Part shown: piece after piece, positions 9,360-18,244 of the stretch | How positions within the stretch are numbered: position 1 is the first letter of the stretch | Layout of the letters: every line of letters begins with the position of its first letter | Origin: Rahnella ecdela | GTDB taxonomy: Bacteria; Pseudomonadota; Gammaproteobacteria; Enterobacterales; Enterobacteriaceae | DNA length: 64,000 nt | Direction: 5' to 3' | Assembly (NCBI RefSeq): GCF_019049625.1 | Contig: NZ_JAFMOY010000127.1 | Location: 62,001 to 126,000, forward strand | Notes under the pieces: model-generated | The model's input: the letters and a program-made list of their open reading frames with translations, nothing else | Database searches by the model: none | What the model was told of the DNA's origin: nothing | Translations under genes and position numbers: made by a program

Positions 9360-9411
9360 ACGCGCCTTAACGGATACCTTACGTTTCCTCCATAAAGGCG
9401 CGTTTTTTACT
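9360..9411 (+). terminator. Orphan plus-strand hairpin with T tract
   Basis: ACGCGCCTT and AAGGCGCGT can pair around a loop of about 26 nt and are followed by TTTTTT on the plus strand only. No plus-strand gene lies upstream, since both flanking genes run on the minus strand. It may end a small RNA starting near 9270–9330, or may be chance. Confidence 0.35.
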
Positions 9412-9426
9412 CAGCCAGGTAAGCGT

Positions 9427-10416
9427 TTACACTAAAATACCTTCGATCGCCGCCAGCTCTTCTGCGCTGAACTGACGGTTGGCAACCATGCCCACCGCAT
9501 CATCAATCTGGCTGGTTTTACTGGCACCAATCAGCACTGAGGTCACGCGGTCACCGCGAAGAACCCACGCCAGGGCCATCTGCGAAAGCTTCTGACCGCG
9601 CGCCTGCGCAATCTCATTGAGCTTACGCACCTTCTCCAGCTTTTCTTCGGTCAGCTGATCGGTAGTCAGGAATTTACTGTCGCTGGCGGCACGTGAATCT
9701 TGCGGAATACCCGCCAGATAACGGTCCGTCAGCACACCGCCCGCCAGTGGCGAGAAAGCGATAGAGCCGACGCCGTTATCCGCAAGCGTATCCAGCAGAC
9801 TCGCCTCAACCCAGCGCTCAAACATAGAATATTTCGGCTGATGGATAAGGCATGGCGTGCCGAGATCTTTCAGAATTTCGAACGCTTTTTTGGCGCGATC
9901 GGCAGGATAATTCGATAAGCCGACGTACAGCGCTTTGCCCTGGCGCACAATTAAATCCAGCGCTGCCATGGTTTCTTCCAGCGGTGTGTCCGGATCAGGG
10001 CGGTGGTGGTAGAAAATATCCACATATTCCAGACCCATACGTTTCAGGCTCTGGTTCAGGCTGGCCACCAGATATTTTTTCGAACCCCAGTCACCATAAG
10101 GCCCGTCCCACATGGTGTAACCGGCTTTGGAAGAGATAATCAGCTCATCGCGATAAGGCAGCAAATCTTCCTGCAGGATGCGGCCAAAATGTTGTTCCGC
10201 AGATCCCGGAGGAGGGCCGTAGTTATTGGCGAGGTCGAAATGGGTGATCCCGTGGTCGAAAGCATGGCGGAGCAGTTTCCGGCCATTCTCAAAATGGGCG
10301 TTATCGCCGAAGTTATGCCACAGACCGAGTGAAACGACAGGCAGTTTCAAACCGCTCTGGCCACAGCGACGGTATTCCATATTCTCGTAACGATTTGGAC
10401 TGGCTTGATACACCAT
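9427..10416 (-). CDS. Aldo-keto reductase, YghZ/L-glyceraldehyde-3-phosphate reductase type
   Basis: Cytoplasmic NADPH-dependent aldo-keto reductase, 329 residues. Closest family known to me is YghZ (Gpr), which reduces L-glyceraldehyde 3-phosphate and methylglyoxal. The catalytic tetrad is visible: Asp and Tyr in HFDLANNYG (about 57–64), Lys in IISSKAGY, His in IFYHHRPD. NADP-binding residues lie in SVLIGASKTSQI near the C-terminus. The frame extends 29 codons further upstream, but ATG at 10416 matches the YghZ N-terminus (MVYQASPNRYENMEYRRCG) and has AAGGA in front, so the shorter form is used. Confidence 0.9.
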   Translation of the reverse strand: MVYQASPNRYENMEYRRCGQSGLKLPVVSLGLWHNFGDNAHFENGRKLLRHAFDHGITHFDLANNYGPPPGSAEQHFGRILQEDLLPYRDELIISSKAGYTMWDGPYGDWGSKKYLVASLNQSLKRMGLEYVDIFYHHRPDPDTPLEETMAALDLIVRQGKALYVGLSNYPADRAKKAFEILKDLGTPCLIHQPKYSMFERWVEASLLDTLADNGVGSIAFSPLAGGVLTDRYLAGIPQDSRAASDSKFLTTDQLTEEKLEKVRKLNEIAQARGQKLSQMALAWVLRGDRVTSVLIGASKTSQIDDAVGMVANRQFSAEELAAIEGILV

Positions 10417-10744
10417 GTGAGTCCTTATAATAAATTCAGGAGTGAACAGAAGGTTATAAATGTCATAGAAAAGCGGTTTTAGTGTATGCGCTTTCACAAG
10501 CATTTCCAGCTATTCAGATCACATCCGGAACAATCCTTAAGTTCAGGGCTATTGATTACCGTGACTATTCTTGCTGCGTATTACCGTAACTGCTGAATAA
10601 AATCCCCTGCGTTAATCCGGTGCAGAGCTGTAACTCTGCGTTTCCATGCTTTATTTCGCATAACAAATGTCCTATTCCCATTTTTGGAGTAATACTTCAG
10701 TTAGTGGGATTAACTGTTTGTCTGATTTTTAACAGAGGATCGTC
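10417..10744. other. Divergent control region, aldo-keto reductase / ipdC
   Basis: 328 bp. It contains a short hairpin GCAGAG-CTGTAA-CTCTGC (10623–10640) upstream of ipdC. A TyrR box, which controls ipdC in Enterobacter, was looked for (TGTAAA-N6-TTTACA) and not found. No gene is visible here. Confidence 0.5.
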
Positions 10745-12403
10745 ATGGAAAATGAATACACAGTAGGTGACTATCTCTTAGATCGCTTGTCATTTAGCGG
10801 GATCTACGAATTGTTTGGCGTGCCGGGTGATTACAACCTGAAATTTCTCGACAGCGTCATCAGTCATCAGCAAATCACCTGGATTGGCTGCACCAATGAA
10901 TTAAATGCCGCTTATGGCGCGGACGGCTATGCGCGCATCAAAGGGATTGCGGCATTGCTGACCACCTTTGGCGTCGGCGAGTTGAGTGCGCTGAACGGCA
11001 TTGCGGGCAGTTACGCCGAATATGTGCCGGTGGTGCATATTGTGGGCGCACCGGCGCTGGCGTCACAGCGCAAAGGTGAGTTACTGCATCACACGCTGGG
11101 CGATGGCGAATTTTGCCACTTTATGCGGATGTCAGAACAGGTCAGTGTGGCGCAGGCTTCGCTGACGCCGGAGAATGCGCTGGCCGAAATCGACCGCGTA
11201 ATCGAAGAGGTGATGACCACCTCGCGTCCGGGTTATCTGTTACTGCCCAGCGACGTCGCCGCACTGGCGGTCAGCACCCGGGCGCATCCGTTGTCCGCCA
11301 GACAGCCGCCTTTCTCGCCTTCTTCTCTCGAAGCTTTTGTTGCCGCCGCTGAAAAACAATTGCGGGGTGCCCAACGCGTTTCATTACTGGCAGATTTTCT
11401 GGCTGACCGTTTCAAAGTGAAAAAGGCGCTGGAACAATGGATGGAAGACGTGCCACTGGCGCATTCAACGCTGCTGATGGGCAAAGGTTTATTCAACGAA
11501 CAGCAGGCACATTTTGCCGGGACTTACTCGGGCGCCGCCAGTGCGCCGTCGACCAGAGAAGCGATTGAAGGGGCGGATGTGGTGATCACGGTCGGCGTGA
11601 AATTCACCGACACCATCACCGCCGGATTTACCCAGCAGCTTCCGGCCGGAAAATGTATCGACCTTCAGCCCTTTTTTGCCCGCGTGGGCGACCAGATTTT
11701 CCATCAGCTTCCGCTCGAAAAAACGGTCAGCGTGATGCACCGCCTTACCGCCGAACTGGGCTGTGGTAAGACGCCTTACGCCGTGAAACGCAATACGTTG
11801 CCTTTGTCGCACGACACCAGCCTCGGGCAATATGCCTTCTGGCAACAGATACAGGATTTCCTGCAACCGGGCGACGTGCTGGTTGCCGAGCAGGGCACCG
11901 CCTGTTTTGGCGCAGCAGCGCTGAATTTGCCGCAAGATTGCCAGTTCGTCGTCCAGCCTTTATGGGGATCCATCGGCTTCACGCTGCCCGCCGCATTTGG
12001 TGTGCAGATTGCCGTACCGGATCGCCGCGTGGTGTTACTGATCGGCGACGGATCCGCGCAGCTGACACTTCAGGGATTAGGCGCCGCCATCCGTTATGGA
12101 CTTCCGCCGATTATTTTCGTGATTAATAACGACGGTTATACCGTCGAGCGGGCAATCCACGGAGAGACCCAGCGCTACAACGATATTGCGCAGTGGAACT
12201 GGACGCAGTTCCCTGCGGCATTTGGCGGCAAAGAAGTGTTCAGCGCACGGGCCGATTCGCCGCAGGCGCTGAAAGACGCGATTGAAAAGGCCACCGCCCG
12301 GCGGCAGATGGCCTGGATAGAAGTTATTTTGCCGAAAATGGATATTCCTGAGTTGCTGAATTCAGTGACGAAATCACTGGCGAAGCGTAACTCAGGGCAG
12401 TAA
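10745..12403 (+). CDS. ipdC: Indole-3-pyruvate decarboxylase
   Basis: Thiamine-diphosphate enzyme that decarboxylates indole-3-pyruvate to indole-3-acetaldehyde, the key step of auxin (IAA) synthesis in plant-associated enterobacteria. 552 residues. The N-terminal domain has TVGDYLLDRLSFSGI, the catalytic Glu in GCTNELNAAYGADGYAR (about 50) and the HH pair in ELLHHTLGDG (about 113). The C-terminal TPP motif runs from GDGSAQLT to NNDGYTVERAIHG. The start has GAGGATCGTC before it. Its 3' end overlaps the convergent LysR gene by 12 bp. Phenylpyruvate decarboxylase activity is an alternative in this family. Confidence 0.94.
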   Translation: MENEYTVGDYLLDRLSFSGIYELFGVPGDYNLKFLDSVISHQQITWIGCTNELNAAYGADGYARIKGIAALLTTFGVGELSALNGIAGSYAEYVPVVHIVGAPALASQRKGELLHHTLGDGEFCHFMRMSEQVSVAQASLTPENALAEIDRVIEEVMTTSRPGYLLLPSDVAALAVSTRAHPLSARQPPFSPSSLEAFVAAAEKQLRGAQRVSLLADFLADRFKVKKALEQWMEDVPLAHSTLLMGKGLFNEQQAHFAGTYSGAASAPSTREAIEGADVVITVGVKFTDTITAGFTQQLPAGKCIDLQPFFARVGDQIFHQLPLEKTVSVMHRLTAELGCGKTPYAVKRNTLPLSHDTSLGQYAFWQQIQDFLQPGDVLVAEQGTACFGAAALNLPQDCQFVVQPLWGSIGFTLPAAFGVQIAVPDRRVVLLIGDGSAQLTLQGLGAAIRYGLPPIIFVINNDGYTVERAIHGETQRYNDIAQWNWTQFPAAFGGKEVFSARADSPQALKDAIEKATARRQMAWIEVILPKMDIPELLNSVTKSLAKRNSGQ

Positions 12404-13279
12404 ATCGGTTTCCGGTGACGGCGGTTCCATCAGCTGGTCGATGAACCAGCAACCCGCCGGACCGGGCTGATTGTTCTTGCTCCACACCGCATCCACCGAA
12501 ATCTGCTTAGGCCAGCCGCGCAGTGGCACGCTGACCAGTTTGTCATGTCCGAACTGCTTCACCAGCCAGTGGGGCAGCGTTGCCCAGCCAAATCCCTGTT
12601 CCGCCATTTCCAGCAGCATCAGATAACTGGGCGCTGACCAGATTTGCCCCTGCGCCCGGGGCATCTCCCGTCGGCTGTAAGGTTGCAGACAGAGCTGGCG
12701 AAAGGTGTTCAGTTGCTCGGGTTGTAACTCCGTCATTTTTGCCAGCGGATGTTCACGGCTGCAAAATATCGACATATCTGTTTGTTCCGGCAAACGTGCC
12801 ACGCCAATATCCGGCGGATAACTTGCCTGAACTTCCACCATGCCGATATGCGCGCGCCCCGACTGCAACAGGTCGATTACGTCCTGATCTTCAGCAATCT
12901 GACATTCAAATTCGATGTCCGGATACCGGCGTTCAAAGCGACGCAGCAGCGCCTCGTGATGGGTCGGCTGATAGGTATCGGAAAGCACAAACGTCAGGCG
13001 GGTTTCTACCTGCGTCGATAACCGCACTGCCAGTTCGTCGAGCCGTTCGCTGGCGGCCAGAATCGCCTGAACGTGGCTCAGCACGCGCTGCCCGGCAGGT
13101 GTCAGCACCGGATGGCGGCTCTTGCGGTCAAATAATGTAACGCCTAAATCCACTTCCAGATTGGCAATCGCCGTGCTGACGGTGGACTGACTTTTGCGCA
13201 GTTTGCGCGCCGCCGCCGAAAACGATCCGGCATCGGCGGCTTCGACAAACGCTATCAGGGCTTCGGGGGAGTAGCGCAT
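12392..13279 (-). CDS. LysR-family transcriptional regulator (PACE-linked)
   Basis: 295-residue LysR-type regulator with an N-terminal winged HTH (AFVEAADAGSFSAAARKLRKSQS, about 10–32) and a C-terminal periplasmic-binding-like effector domain. It is divergent from the PACE efflux gene across 142 bp, the arrangement of AceR/AceI, so that gene is its likely target. It also converges on ipdC with a 12-bp overlap; a role in ipdC control is less likely. Confidence 0.92.
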   Translation of the reverse strand: MRYSPEALIAFVEAADAGSFSAAARKLRKSQSTVSTAIANLEVDLGVTLFDRKSRHPVLTPAGQRVLSHVQAILAASERLDELAVRLSTQVETRLTFVLSDTYQPTHHEALLRRFERRYPDIEFECQIAEDQDVIDLLQSGRAHIGMVEVQASYPPDIGVARLPEQTDMSIFCSREHPLAKMTELQPEQLNTFRQLCLQPYSRREMPRAQGQIWSAPSYLMLLEMAEQGFGWATLPHWLVKQFGHDKLVSVPLRGWPKQISVDAVWSKNNQPGPAGCWFIDQLMEPPSPETDLLP

Positions 13280-13421
13280 AAGGTTTCCTGTGATTTCAAT
13301 CCATCTATTTTATCGATACTTTCTATCTTTAACCTATCTTATTTAGTGATGATAATGACTGCCTGTGACAGCCGTCACTTAGAAGTTAACGTAACAATAA
13401 TCAGGAATCAGGCAGGTTTTT

Positions 13422-13895
13422 ATGTCTAAGCAAACACGGAATATCTCTCAGAAAACGTTCGGCGAACGCATCTTCCATGCGGTAGGTTTTGAAACCCTCG
13501 CTGTTCTGATTTCAGCACCTGCCGCAGCCTGGGCGCTGAACAAACCGGTCTGGGAAATGGGCGCACTGGCCATCATGTTATCGACGACAGCGATGGTCTG
13601 GAACATCGTCTACAACAGCCTGTTCGATAAATTTTGGCCGGTTTCCCGCGTGGTACGGACATTTAAAATCCGCGTGGCGCACGCGCTGGGCTTCGAAGGC
13701 GGGTTCATCATGATGGGTCTGCCGATTGCCGCGATGTGGTTGGGTATTGGCCTGCTAGACGCCTTTATGCTGGAGATCGGGTTCTTCCTGTTCTTCCTGC
13801 CGTATACCGTGGTGTACAACTGGGTGTACGACACGCTGCGTCAGCGCTGGATGAACCGTCGTATGGCCACAGAAGATTGCCCGGCTAAACACTAA
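13422..13895 (+). CDS. PACE-family biocide efflux protein
   Basis: 157-residue inner-membrane protein with four hydrophobic helices in two tandem bacterial transmembrane-pair domains. Each repeat starts with an R-x-x-H-A-x-G-F-E motif: RIFHAVGFETL (about 16) and RVAHALGFEGG (about 87). Each carries a similar W-N/Y-x-x-Y-x-x-x-F/YD ending: WNIVYNSLFDKFWP and YNWVYDTLRQRW. This is the signature of the proteobacterial antimicrobial compound efflux family (AceI), proton-coupled exporters of compounds such as chlorhexidine. Substrate is unknown. A divergent LysR gene is the probable regulator. Confidence 0.9.
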   Translation: MSKQTRNISQKTFGERIFHAVGFETLAVLISAPAAAWALNKPVWEMGALAIMLSTTAMVWNIVYNSLFDKFWPVSRVVRTFKIRVAHALGFEGGFIMMGLPIAAMWLGIGLLDAFMLEIGFFLFFLPYTVVYNWVYDTLRQRWMNRRMATEDCPAKH

Positions 13896-13917
13896 TTCGC
13901 AAGGCTGCAAGCTGCAT

Positions 13918-13957
13918 AAAAAAGGCCGCTGACATTTTCTTTGTCGGCGGCCTTTTT
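13918..13957 (+). terminator. Terminator after the PACE gene
   Basis: AAAGGCCGCTGAC and GTCGGCGGCCTTT pair imperfectly around a TTTTCTTT loop, followed by a T run, 25 bp after the stop. Confidence 0.8.
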
Positions 13958-14000
13958 GTCGGTTATGGTTCTGCCATCCGGAAAAATACAGGGCGTAAAG

Positions 14001-14699
14001 ATGAAAACGTTAGGACTGATTGGTGGCATGAGCTGGGAATCTACGGTGCCGTATTACCGAATGATCAATGAGCACGTGAAACAGCAACTCGGCGGCCTGC
14101 ATTCGGCCAAACTGTTTCTCTACAGCGTCGATTTTTATGAAATCGAAAAGCTGCAAATGGCCGGTGACTGGCAGCAGGCGGGCGAAATTCTCGGTAACGC
14201 CGCAAACTCACTGGCGCGTGCAGGCGCGGATGTCATCGTCGTATGTACCAACACCATGCATAAAGTGGCGGACGATATCGAACGTATCAGCGGCCTGCCG
14301 CTGTTGCATATCGCTGATGCGACAGCAGAAAAAATCACCGGGCAGGGGCTGCGCAAAATCGGCTTGCTCGGCACGCGTTTTACGATGGAACAGGATTTCT
14401 ATCGCGGACGTTTGCAGGATAAACATCAGATTGACGTGGTGACCCCGGATGAGGCCGACCGGGCGACCGTTCACCGCATCATTTATGAAGAGCTGTGTCT
14501 GGGCATGATTAAGGATGATTCCCGCGAGGAATATCGCCGGATTATTGGCAAATTAGAACAGCAGGGGGTTGAAGGCATTATTCTCGGCTGTACCGAAATT
14601 ACCCTGCTGGTCGGTGCAGAAGACGCAAGTGTACCGGTCTTTGACACCACCGCCATTCATGCGCTGGCGGCGGCGGAATTTGCTTTAGGGCAGGATTAA
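14001..14699 (+). CDS. Aspartate/glutamate racemase family protein (YgeA-like)
   Basis: 232-residue PLP-independent amino-acid racemase. Both catalytic cysteines are present: CTNTMHK (about 86) and GCTEITLL (about 196). The N-terminus [15 protein letters not shown] matches E. coli YgeA, a broad-specificity amino-acid racemase. ATG at 14001 is used rather than an upstream in-frame ATG at 13941, because the latter lies inside the PACE terminator. The gene ends with a 4-bp convergent overlap with yfeO. Likely products are D-amino acids such as D-Hse or D-Glu; substrate not determined. Confidence 0.9.
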   Translation: MKTLGLIGGMSWESTVPYYRMINEHVKQQLGGLHSAKLFLYSVDFYEIEKLQMAGDWQQAGEILGNAANSLARAGADVIVVCTNTMHKVADDIERISGLPLLHIADATAEKITGQGLRKIGLLGTRFTMEQDFYRGRLQDKHQIDVVTPDEADRATVHRIIYEELCLGMIKDDSREEYRRIIGKLEQQGVEGIILGCTEITLLVGAEDASVPVFDTTAIHALAAAEFALGQD

Positions 14700-15958
14700 T
14701 CTTCTTCCAATGTGGGACGATTCAGCCGCTGTTTTGCAACCTGCATCAGCGGCTTTCCGGCCAGCATCAGCCAGGCTGGCAGCATCACGATGCACAGCAA
14801 CGGCAGCAGTTTTAGCCCCGGCACCACGGCAGCGGCCATAAACAGACTCAGCCAGCCATCGCGCGTCACCACCAGCACCATCCCCATTACCGCACAGGAA
14901 ACCGTCACTGCTGCGGGCACGTCGGGCGCGTACTGATGCAGCATCAGGCCGAGTGAAACCCCGACAAATACCGCCGGGAAAATACGTCCGCCACGAAAAC
15001 CGCAGGCGGCAGCGACCACTAACGCCGCGAGTTTGGTGAGCGTGATCGCCAGCAGCGGCCCCATCTCAAACAGCTGGTTGGAATGTGCCAGCTCTTTCAT
15101 TTCATCGAGGCCTTTGAACAGCGTGATTTCTCCGCCGATCAGCGCCAGCAAACCCAGCACAAAACCGCCAAGACCGAGGCGCAATATCGGATTCTTGATC
15201 GTATTGAACAGGCGGTGAACGTGCGGGAACAGCCAAACGGCGATCATTCCCAGTGCGATAGCAATAAGCACCACGACAGAACCGCTGAAAATGTCAGCCA
15301 GGCTGGAGGAGTCATAAGATGGAATGCTGAGTGAGAAATCCGGCTGGAAGAACTGATCGGTCGTCAGCGCACCGGCACCTGCGGCAAGCAAAGGTGCGAA
15401 CAGGCGATCCCACAATTGCACATCTTTATTATTGCCAAGCGTTTGCGAGAAAATTAGCGCCGCCGCGACCGGTGTGCCAAACAGTGCGCCGATGGTACCG
15501 GCAGCCGCCAGAATAACCCAGTCAGTGGTTGGCACTTTGGGCATCAGTCGCGTACCTATCCATGCCACCAGCGCAATATTAATCACCGTAATCGGATGTT
15601 CCGGCCCGAGGCTCACTCCCCCGGCCAGTCCGAGCATCAGCGCCAGCGCCAGACCCGGCAACGCATTCACTGCCACCGGCGCGCCGATCAGCGATTCCGT
15701 GGCGGGATCCGGCCCCGCGTGACCTGGCATATACTTGATCAGTGCACCGACCCCGACACCGGTCAGCGTCAGCATAAATAATGTCCAGCTGGCGGACTCT
15801 GTATTGATCTGTAAAACCTCGGGAATGTGTTCCCACAGCAGGTTTTGCAACGCACCGGCAATCATCATGACAAAGACCAGAATCAGGCTGGAAAGCACCC
15901 CGATAATGACTGCGGGCAGGGCGAAAGCCAGCATAATTCTGGCGCGGGGATGAAACAT
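14696..15958 (-). CDS. yfeO: CLC-family ion channel/transporter YfeO
   Basis: 420-residue inner-membrane CLC protein. Hydrophobic helices span the whole length. The anion-path motifs are of the YfeO type: [10 protein letters not shown] (about 80), [10 protein letters not shown] (about 117) and [14 protein letters not shown] (about 330), so the canonical GREGP is replaced by GPEHP. N-terminus [10 protein letters not shown] matches E. coli YfeO, which also lies between glk and ypeC. The transported ion is unknown. Divergent from glk. Confidence 0.94.
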   Translation of the reverse strand: MFHPRARIMLAFALPAVIIGVLSSLILVFVMMIAGALQNLLWEHIPEVLQINTESASWTLFMLTLTGVGVGALIKYMPGHAGPDPATESLIGAPVAVNALPGLALALMLGLAGGVSLGPEHPITVINIALVAWIGTRLMPKVPTTDWVILAAAGTIGALFGTPVAAALIFSQTLGNNKDVQLWDRLFAPLLAAGAGALTTDQFFQPDFSLSIPSYDSSSLADIFSGSVVVLIAIALGMIAVWLFPHVHRLFNTIKNPILRLGLGGFVLGLLALIGGEITLFKGLDEMKELAHSNQLFEMGPLLAITLTKLAALVVAAACGFRGGRIFPAVFVGVSLGLMLHQYAPDVPAAVTVSCAVMGMVLVVTRDGWLSLFMAAAVVPGLKLLPLLCIVMLPAWLMLAGKPLMQVAKQRLNRPTLEED

Positions 15959-16283
15959 GCAAGAATTTCCTTATTTATAGTTTTCGCTTTGCTTGCCCTA
16001 ATAGCTTAGATGAATCCTGGCAAAGTCTGTTTACTGGTTGTCGACATTATTTCGTGTGATGTGCCGCATAAATGTGCGCGGGTTCAAAACTGCGTTGCAG
16101 CGTATAGCAATTACCGCTATTTTGCCCACACCAAACTGTAAACTTTGCCCAACGGGCGGGGTTTCGCCAGTCGCTTTAATTGATGATGACAGCTTACATC
16201 AGGGAGGCTGGCAGCGTACTCTTTAGTGCAGCTTTGATGGCGCGGATGCGCAGCATAACGAATTTACTTTTGCGGAGAATAAC
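15959..16283. other. Divergent control region, yfeO / glk
   Basis: 325 bp, presumably with both promoters. The glk start is preceded by TTGCGGAGAATAAC, a good ribosome site. No other feature was recognised. Confidence 0.5.
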
Positions 16284-17249
16284 ATGACCAAATACTCCCT
16301 GGTGGGCGATGTCGGGGGCACCAACTGCCGCCTGGCGCTTTGCGCTTTGGACAGCGGCGAGATTTCGCAGGCGAAGACCTTCTCCGGGCTGGAATACGAC
16401 AGCCTCGAAGCCACAGTCCGTGAGTATCTCTCTGAGCAAAAGCAGGAGATTGAAGATGCCTGCATCGCCATTGCCTGTCCTATTACCGGCGACTGGGTGG
16501 CAATGACTAACCACACCTGGGCATTCTCCATTGCAGAAATGAAGAAAAGTTTGGGTCTGCAACATCTGGAAGTGATCAACGATTTCACTGCCGTCTCGAT
16601 GGCGATCCCGATGCTCAAAGAAGAAGATCTCTTGCAGTTTGGCGGTAAAAAAGCGCAGGACGGCAAACCGGCAGTGATTTATGGCGCGGGTACCGGGCTG
16701 GGTGTCGCGCATCTGATCCACGCCAACAAGCAGTGGTTGAGCCTGCCGGGCGAGGGCGGTCATGTTGATTTTGCACCGAACAGCGAAGAAGAAGACATTA
16801 TTCTCGAGCAGTTGCGTACAGAAATGGGGCACGTGTCCGCCGAGCGTATTCTGTCCGGTCCGGGGCTGGTGAATCTTTATCGCGCCATCGTGAAATCAGA
16901 TAAGCGTGTGCCGGAAAACCTTAAACCAAAAGACGTGACCGAACTGGCGCTGTCGGATGAAAACGTCGATTGCCGCCGCGCGCTGTCATTATTCTGCGTG
17001 ATCATGGGCCGTTTTGGCGGCAATCTGGCGCTAAACATGGGGACATTTGGCGGCGTCTACATCGCCGGTGGCATCGTTCCGCGCTTCCTCGAATTCTTCA
17101 AAGCGTCCGGTTTCCGCGCCGCGTTTGAAGACAAAGGCCGTTTCAAAGATTACCTGATGGATATACCTGTATTCCTGATCACGCACGATCAGCCAGGGTT
17201 GTTAGGTGCAGGGGCGTACTTACGTCAGTCGATCGGTATGACTATCTAA
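16284..17249 (+). CDS. glk: Glucokinase
   Basis: Cytoplasmic ATP-dependent kinase that makes glucose 6-phosphate from free intracellular glucose. 321 residues, the enterobacterial length. The phosphate-binding motif [12 protein letters not shown] is at 8–19, the sugar-binding block [12 protein letters not shown] at about 95, [11 protein letters not shown] at about 135, and [11 protein letters not shown] (with the zinc-free E/H pair) at about 155. Followed by a dispersed repeat and a hairpin before the ypdB stop. Confidence 0.97.
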   Translation: MTKYSLVGDVGGTNCRLALCALDSGEISQAKTFSGLEYDSLEATVREYLSEQKQEIEDACIAIACPITGDWVAMTNHTWAFSIAEMKKSLGLQHLEVINDFTAVSMAIPMLKEEDLLQFGGKKAQDGKPAVIYGAGTGLGVAHLIHANKQWLSLPGEGGHVDFAPNSEEEDIILEQLRTEMGHVSAERILSGPGLVNLYRAIVKSDKRVPENLKPKDVTELALSDENVDCRRALSLFCVIMGRFGGNLALNMGTFGGVYIAGGIVPRFLEFFKASGFRAAFEDKGRFKDYLMDIPVFLITHDQPGLLGAGAYLRQSIGMTI

Positions 17250-17251
17250 TT

Positions 17252-17372
17252 CCCCTTCGTCCTTGAAGCTGCAGCGGCGTTGGCTGCGCTCGAAGAACCG
17301 AATCACTGACATCAGTCAGCTCATCGGGGGCTTCTCCCTTGCCGCCTTGCTGCAACTCCAATGACTTAGCGG
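17252..17372 (+). repeat. Dispersed palindromic repeat, copy 1
   Basis: About 120 bp containing GCGTTGGCTGCGCTCG, CCGAATCACTGAC and GTCAGCTCATCGGG. It aligns almost base for base with the copy at 33433 and, inverted, with the copy at 29011. It lies between glk and ypdB. Confidence 0.8.
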
Positions 17373-17377
17373 AAGTA

Positions 17378-17405
17378 TCGGGCTTTTTATTTTTAAAGAG
17401 CCCGA
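17378..17405. terminator. Hairpin between glk and ypdB
   Basis: TCGGGCTTTTTA and TAAAGAGCCCGA pair around a short loop. A/T-rich inner stem arms give it terminator character for either convergent gene, but there is no clean outer T tract. Confidence 0.5.
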
Positions 17406-17407
17406 CA

Positions 17408-18178
17408 TCAAAACCGCATTAACTGTCTGAATTCTTTCACCTTGCTGCGGCTCACCGGCACTTCGAAATCCAAATCACTTAAGCGCAAAATATAGGTGTT
17501 GTTGAACCACGGCACGATCTCGCGGATTTTCGACAGATTCACGCAATATGAGCGATGGCAGCGGAAAAAATGCTCCTCCGGCAGGCGGTTGCACAATTCA
17601 GTGATGTTCATCGGCATGGTGAATTCTTCTTTGCGGGTATATACCTGCGTCACTTTTTCCTGCGCGGCGGCGTAATAAATATCGTTGATATCAGTAACGA
17701 TAATTCGCTCGTCTTTGATCAGATTAATGCTGTGACTGACCCGCTGGGTGTTGCCCGCTACCGGCTGGCTTCCTTCCTGTTTATCACCAGCCTCTTTAGC
17801 AGCCAGTTCTTTATCACGACGAAAATGTGACTCCAGCTTTTGCAGCATGGTGACAATGCGCGACTCGTGATAGGGCTTGAGAATGTAGTCAAACGCTTCG
17901 ATTTCAAAGGCTTCGGCAGCATGTTCTTTGTAGGCGGTGATGAACACGATATAAGGCTTATGGGCAAATTTACTGATATTTTGCGCCAGTAAAACGCCGT
18001 CGAGCGACGGGATGCTGATATCGAGAAAAATTGCATCCACTTCATGTGATTGCAGATATTTAAGCACGTCCAGCCCGTCGTCAAATATCGCTTCGACCTG
18101 AATGCTGCTGTGTGTATTAATCAGATAACTCAGCTCTTCCTGAGCCGGTACTTCATCTTCGACGATAATTGCTTTCAC
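17408..18178 (-). CDS. ypdB: LytTR response regulator YpdB
   Basis: Response regulator of the YpdA/YpdB pyruvate-responsive system (also called PyrR). 256 residues. The receiver domain is residues 1–120, with acidic pocket EDE near the start, phospho-acceptor Asp in AIFLDISIPSLDG (about 53) and Lys in DYILKPYHES (about 104). A LytTR DNA-binding domain fills the C-terminus (FFRCHRSYCVNL, YILRLSDLDFEVPVSRSKVKEF). The GTG at 18178 is chosen because it gives VKAIIVEDE, which aligns with E. coli MKVIIVEDE, and GGAGA precedes it. Co-transcribed with ypdA, 66 bp upstream. Confidence 0.93.
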   Translation of the reverse strand: MKAIIVEDEVPAQEELSYLINTHSSIQVEAIFDDGLDVLKYLQSHEVDAIFLDISIPSLDGVLLAQNISKFAHKPYIVFITAYKEHAAEAFEIEAFDYILKPYHESRIVTMLQKLESHFRRDKELAAKEAGDKQEGSQPVAGNTQRVSHSINLIKDERIIVTDINDIYYAAAQEKVTQVYTRKEEFTMPMNITELCNRLPEEHFFRCHRSYCVNLSKIREIVPWFNNTYILRLSDLDFEVPVSRSKVKEFRQLMRF

Positions 18179-18244
18179 TGAATTATCTCCCGGTGCGGTG
18201 GCCCGAAATGCGGGCGGGTAAAACAAAATAAGCGTCCCTGCGGA

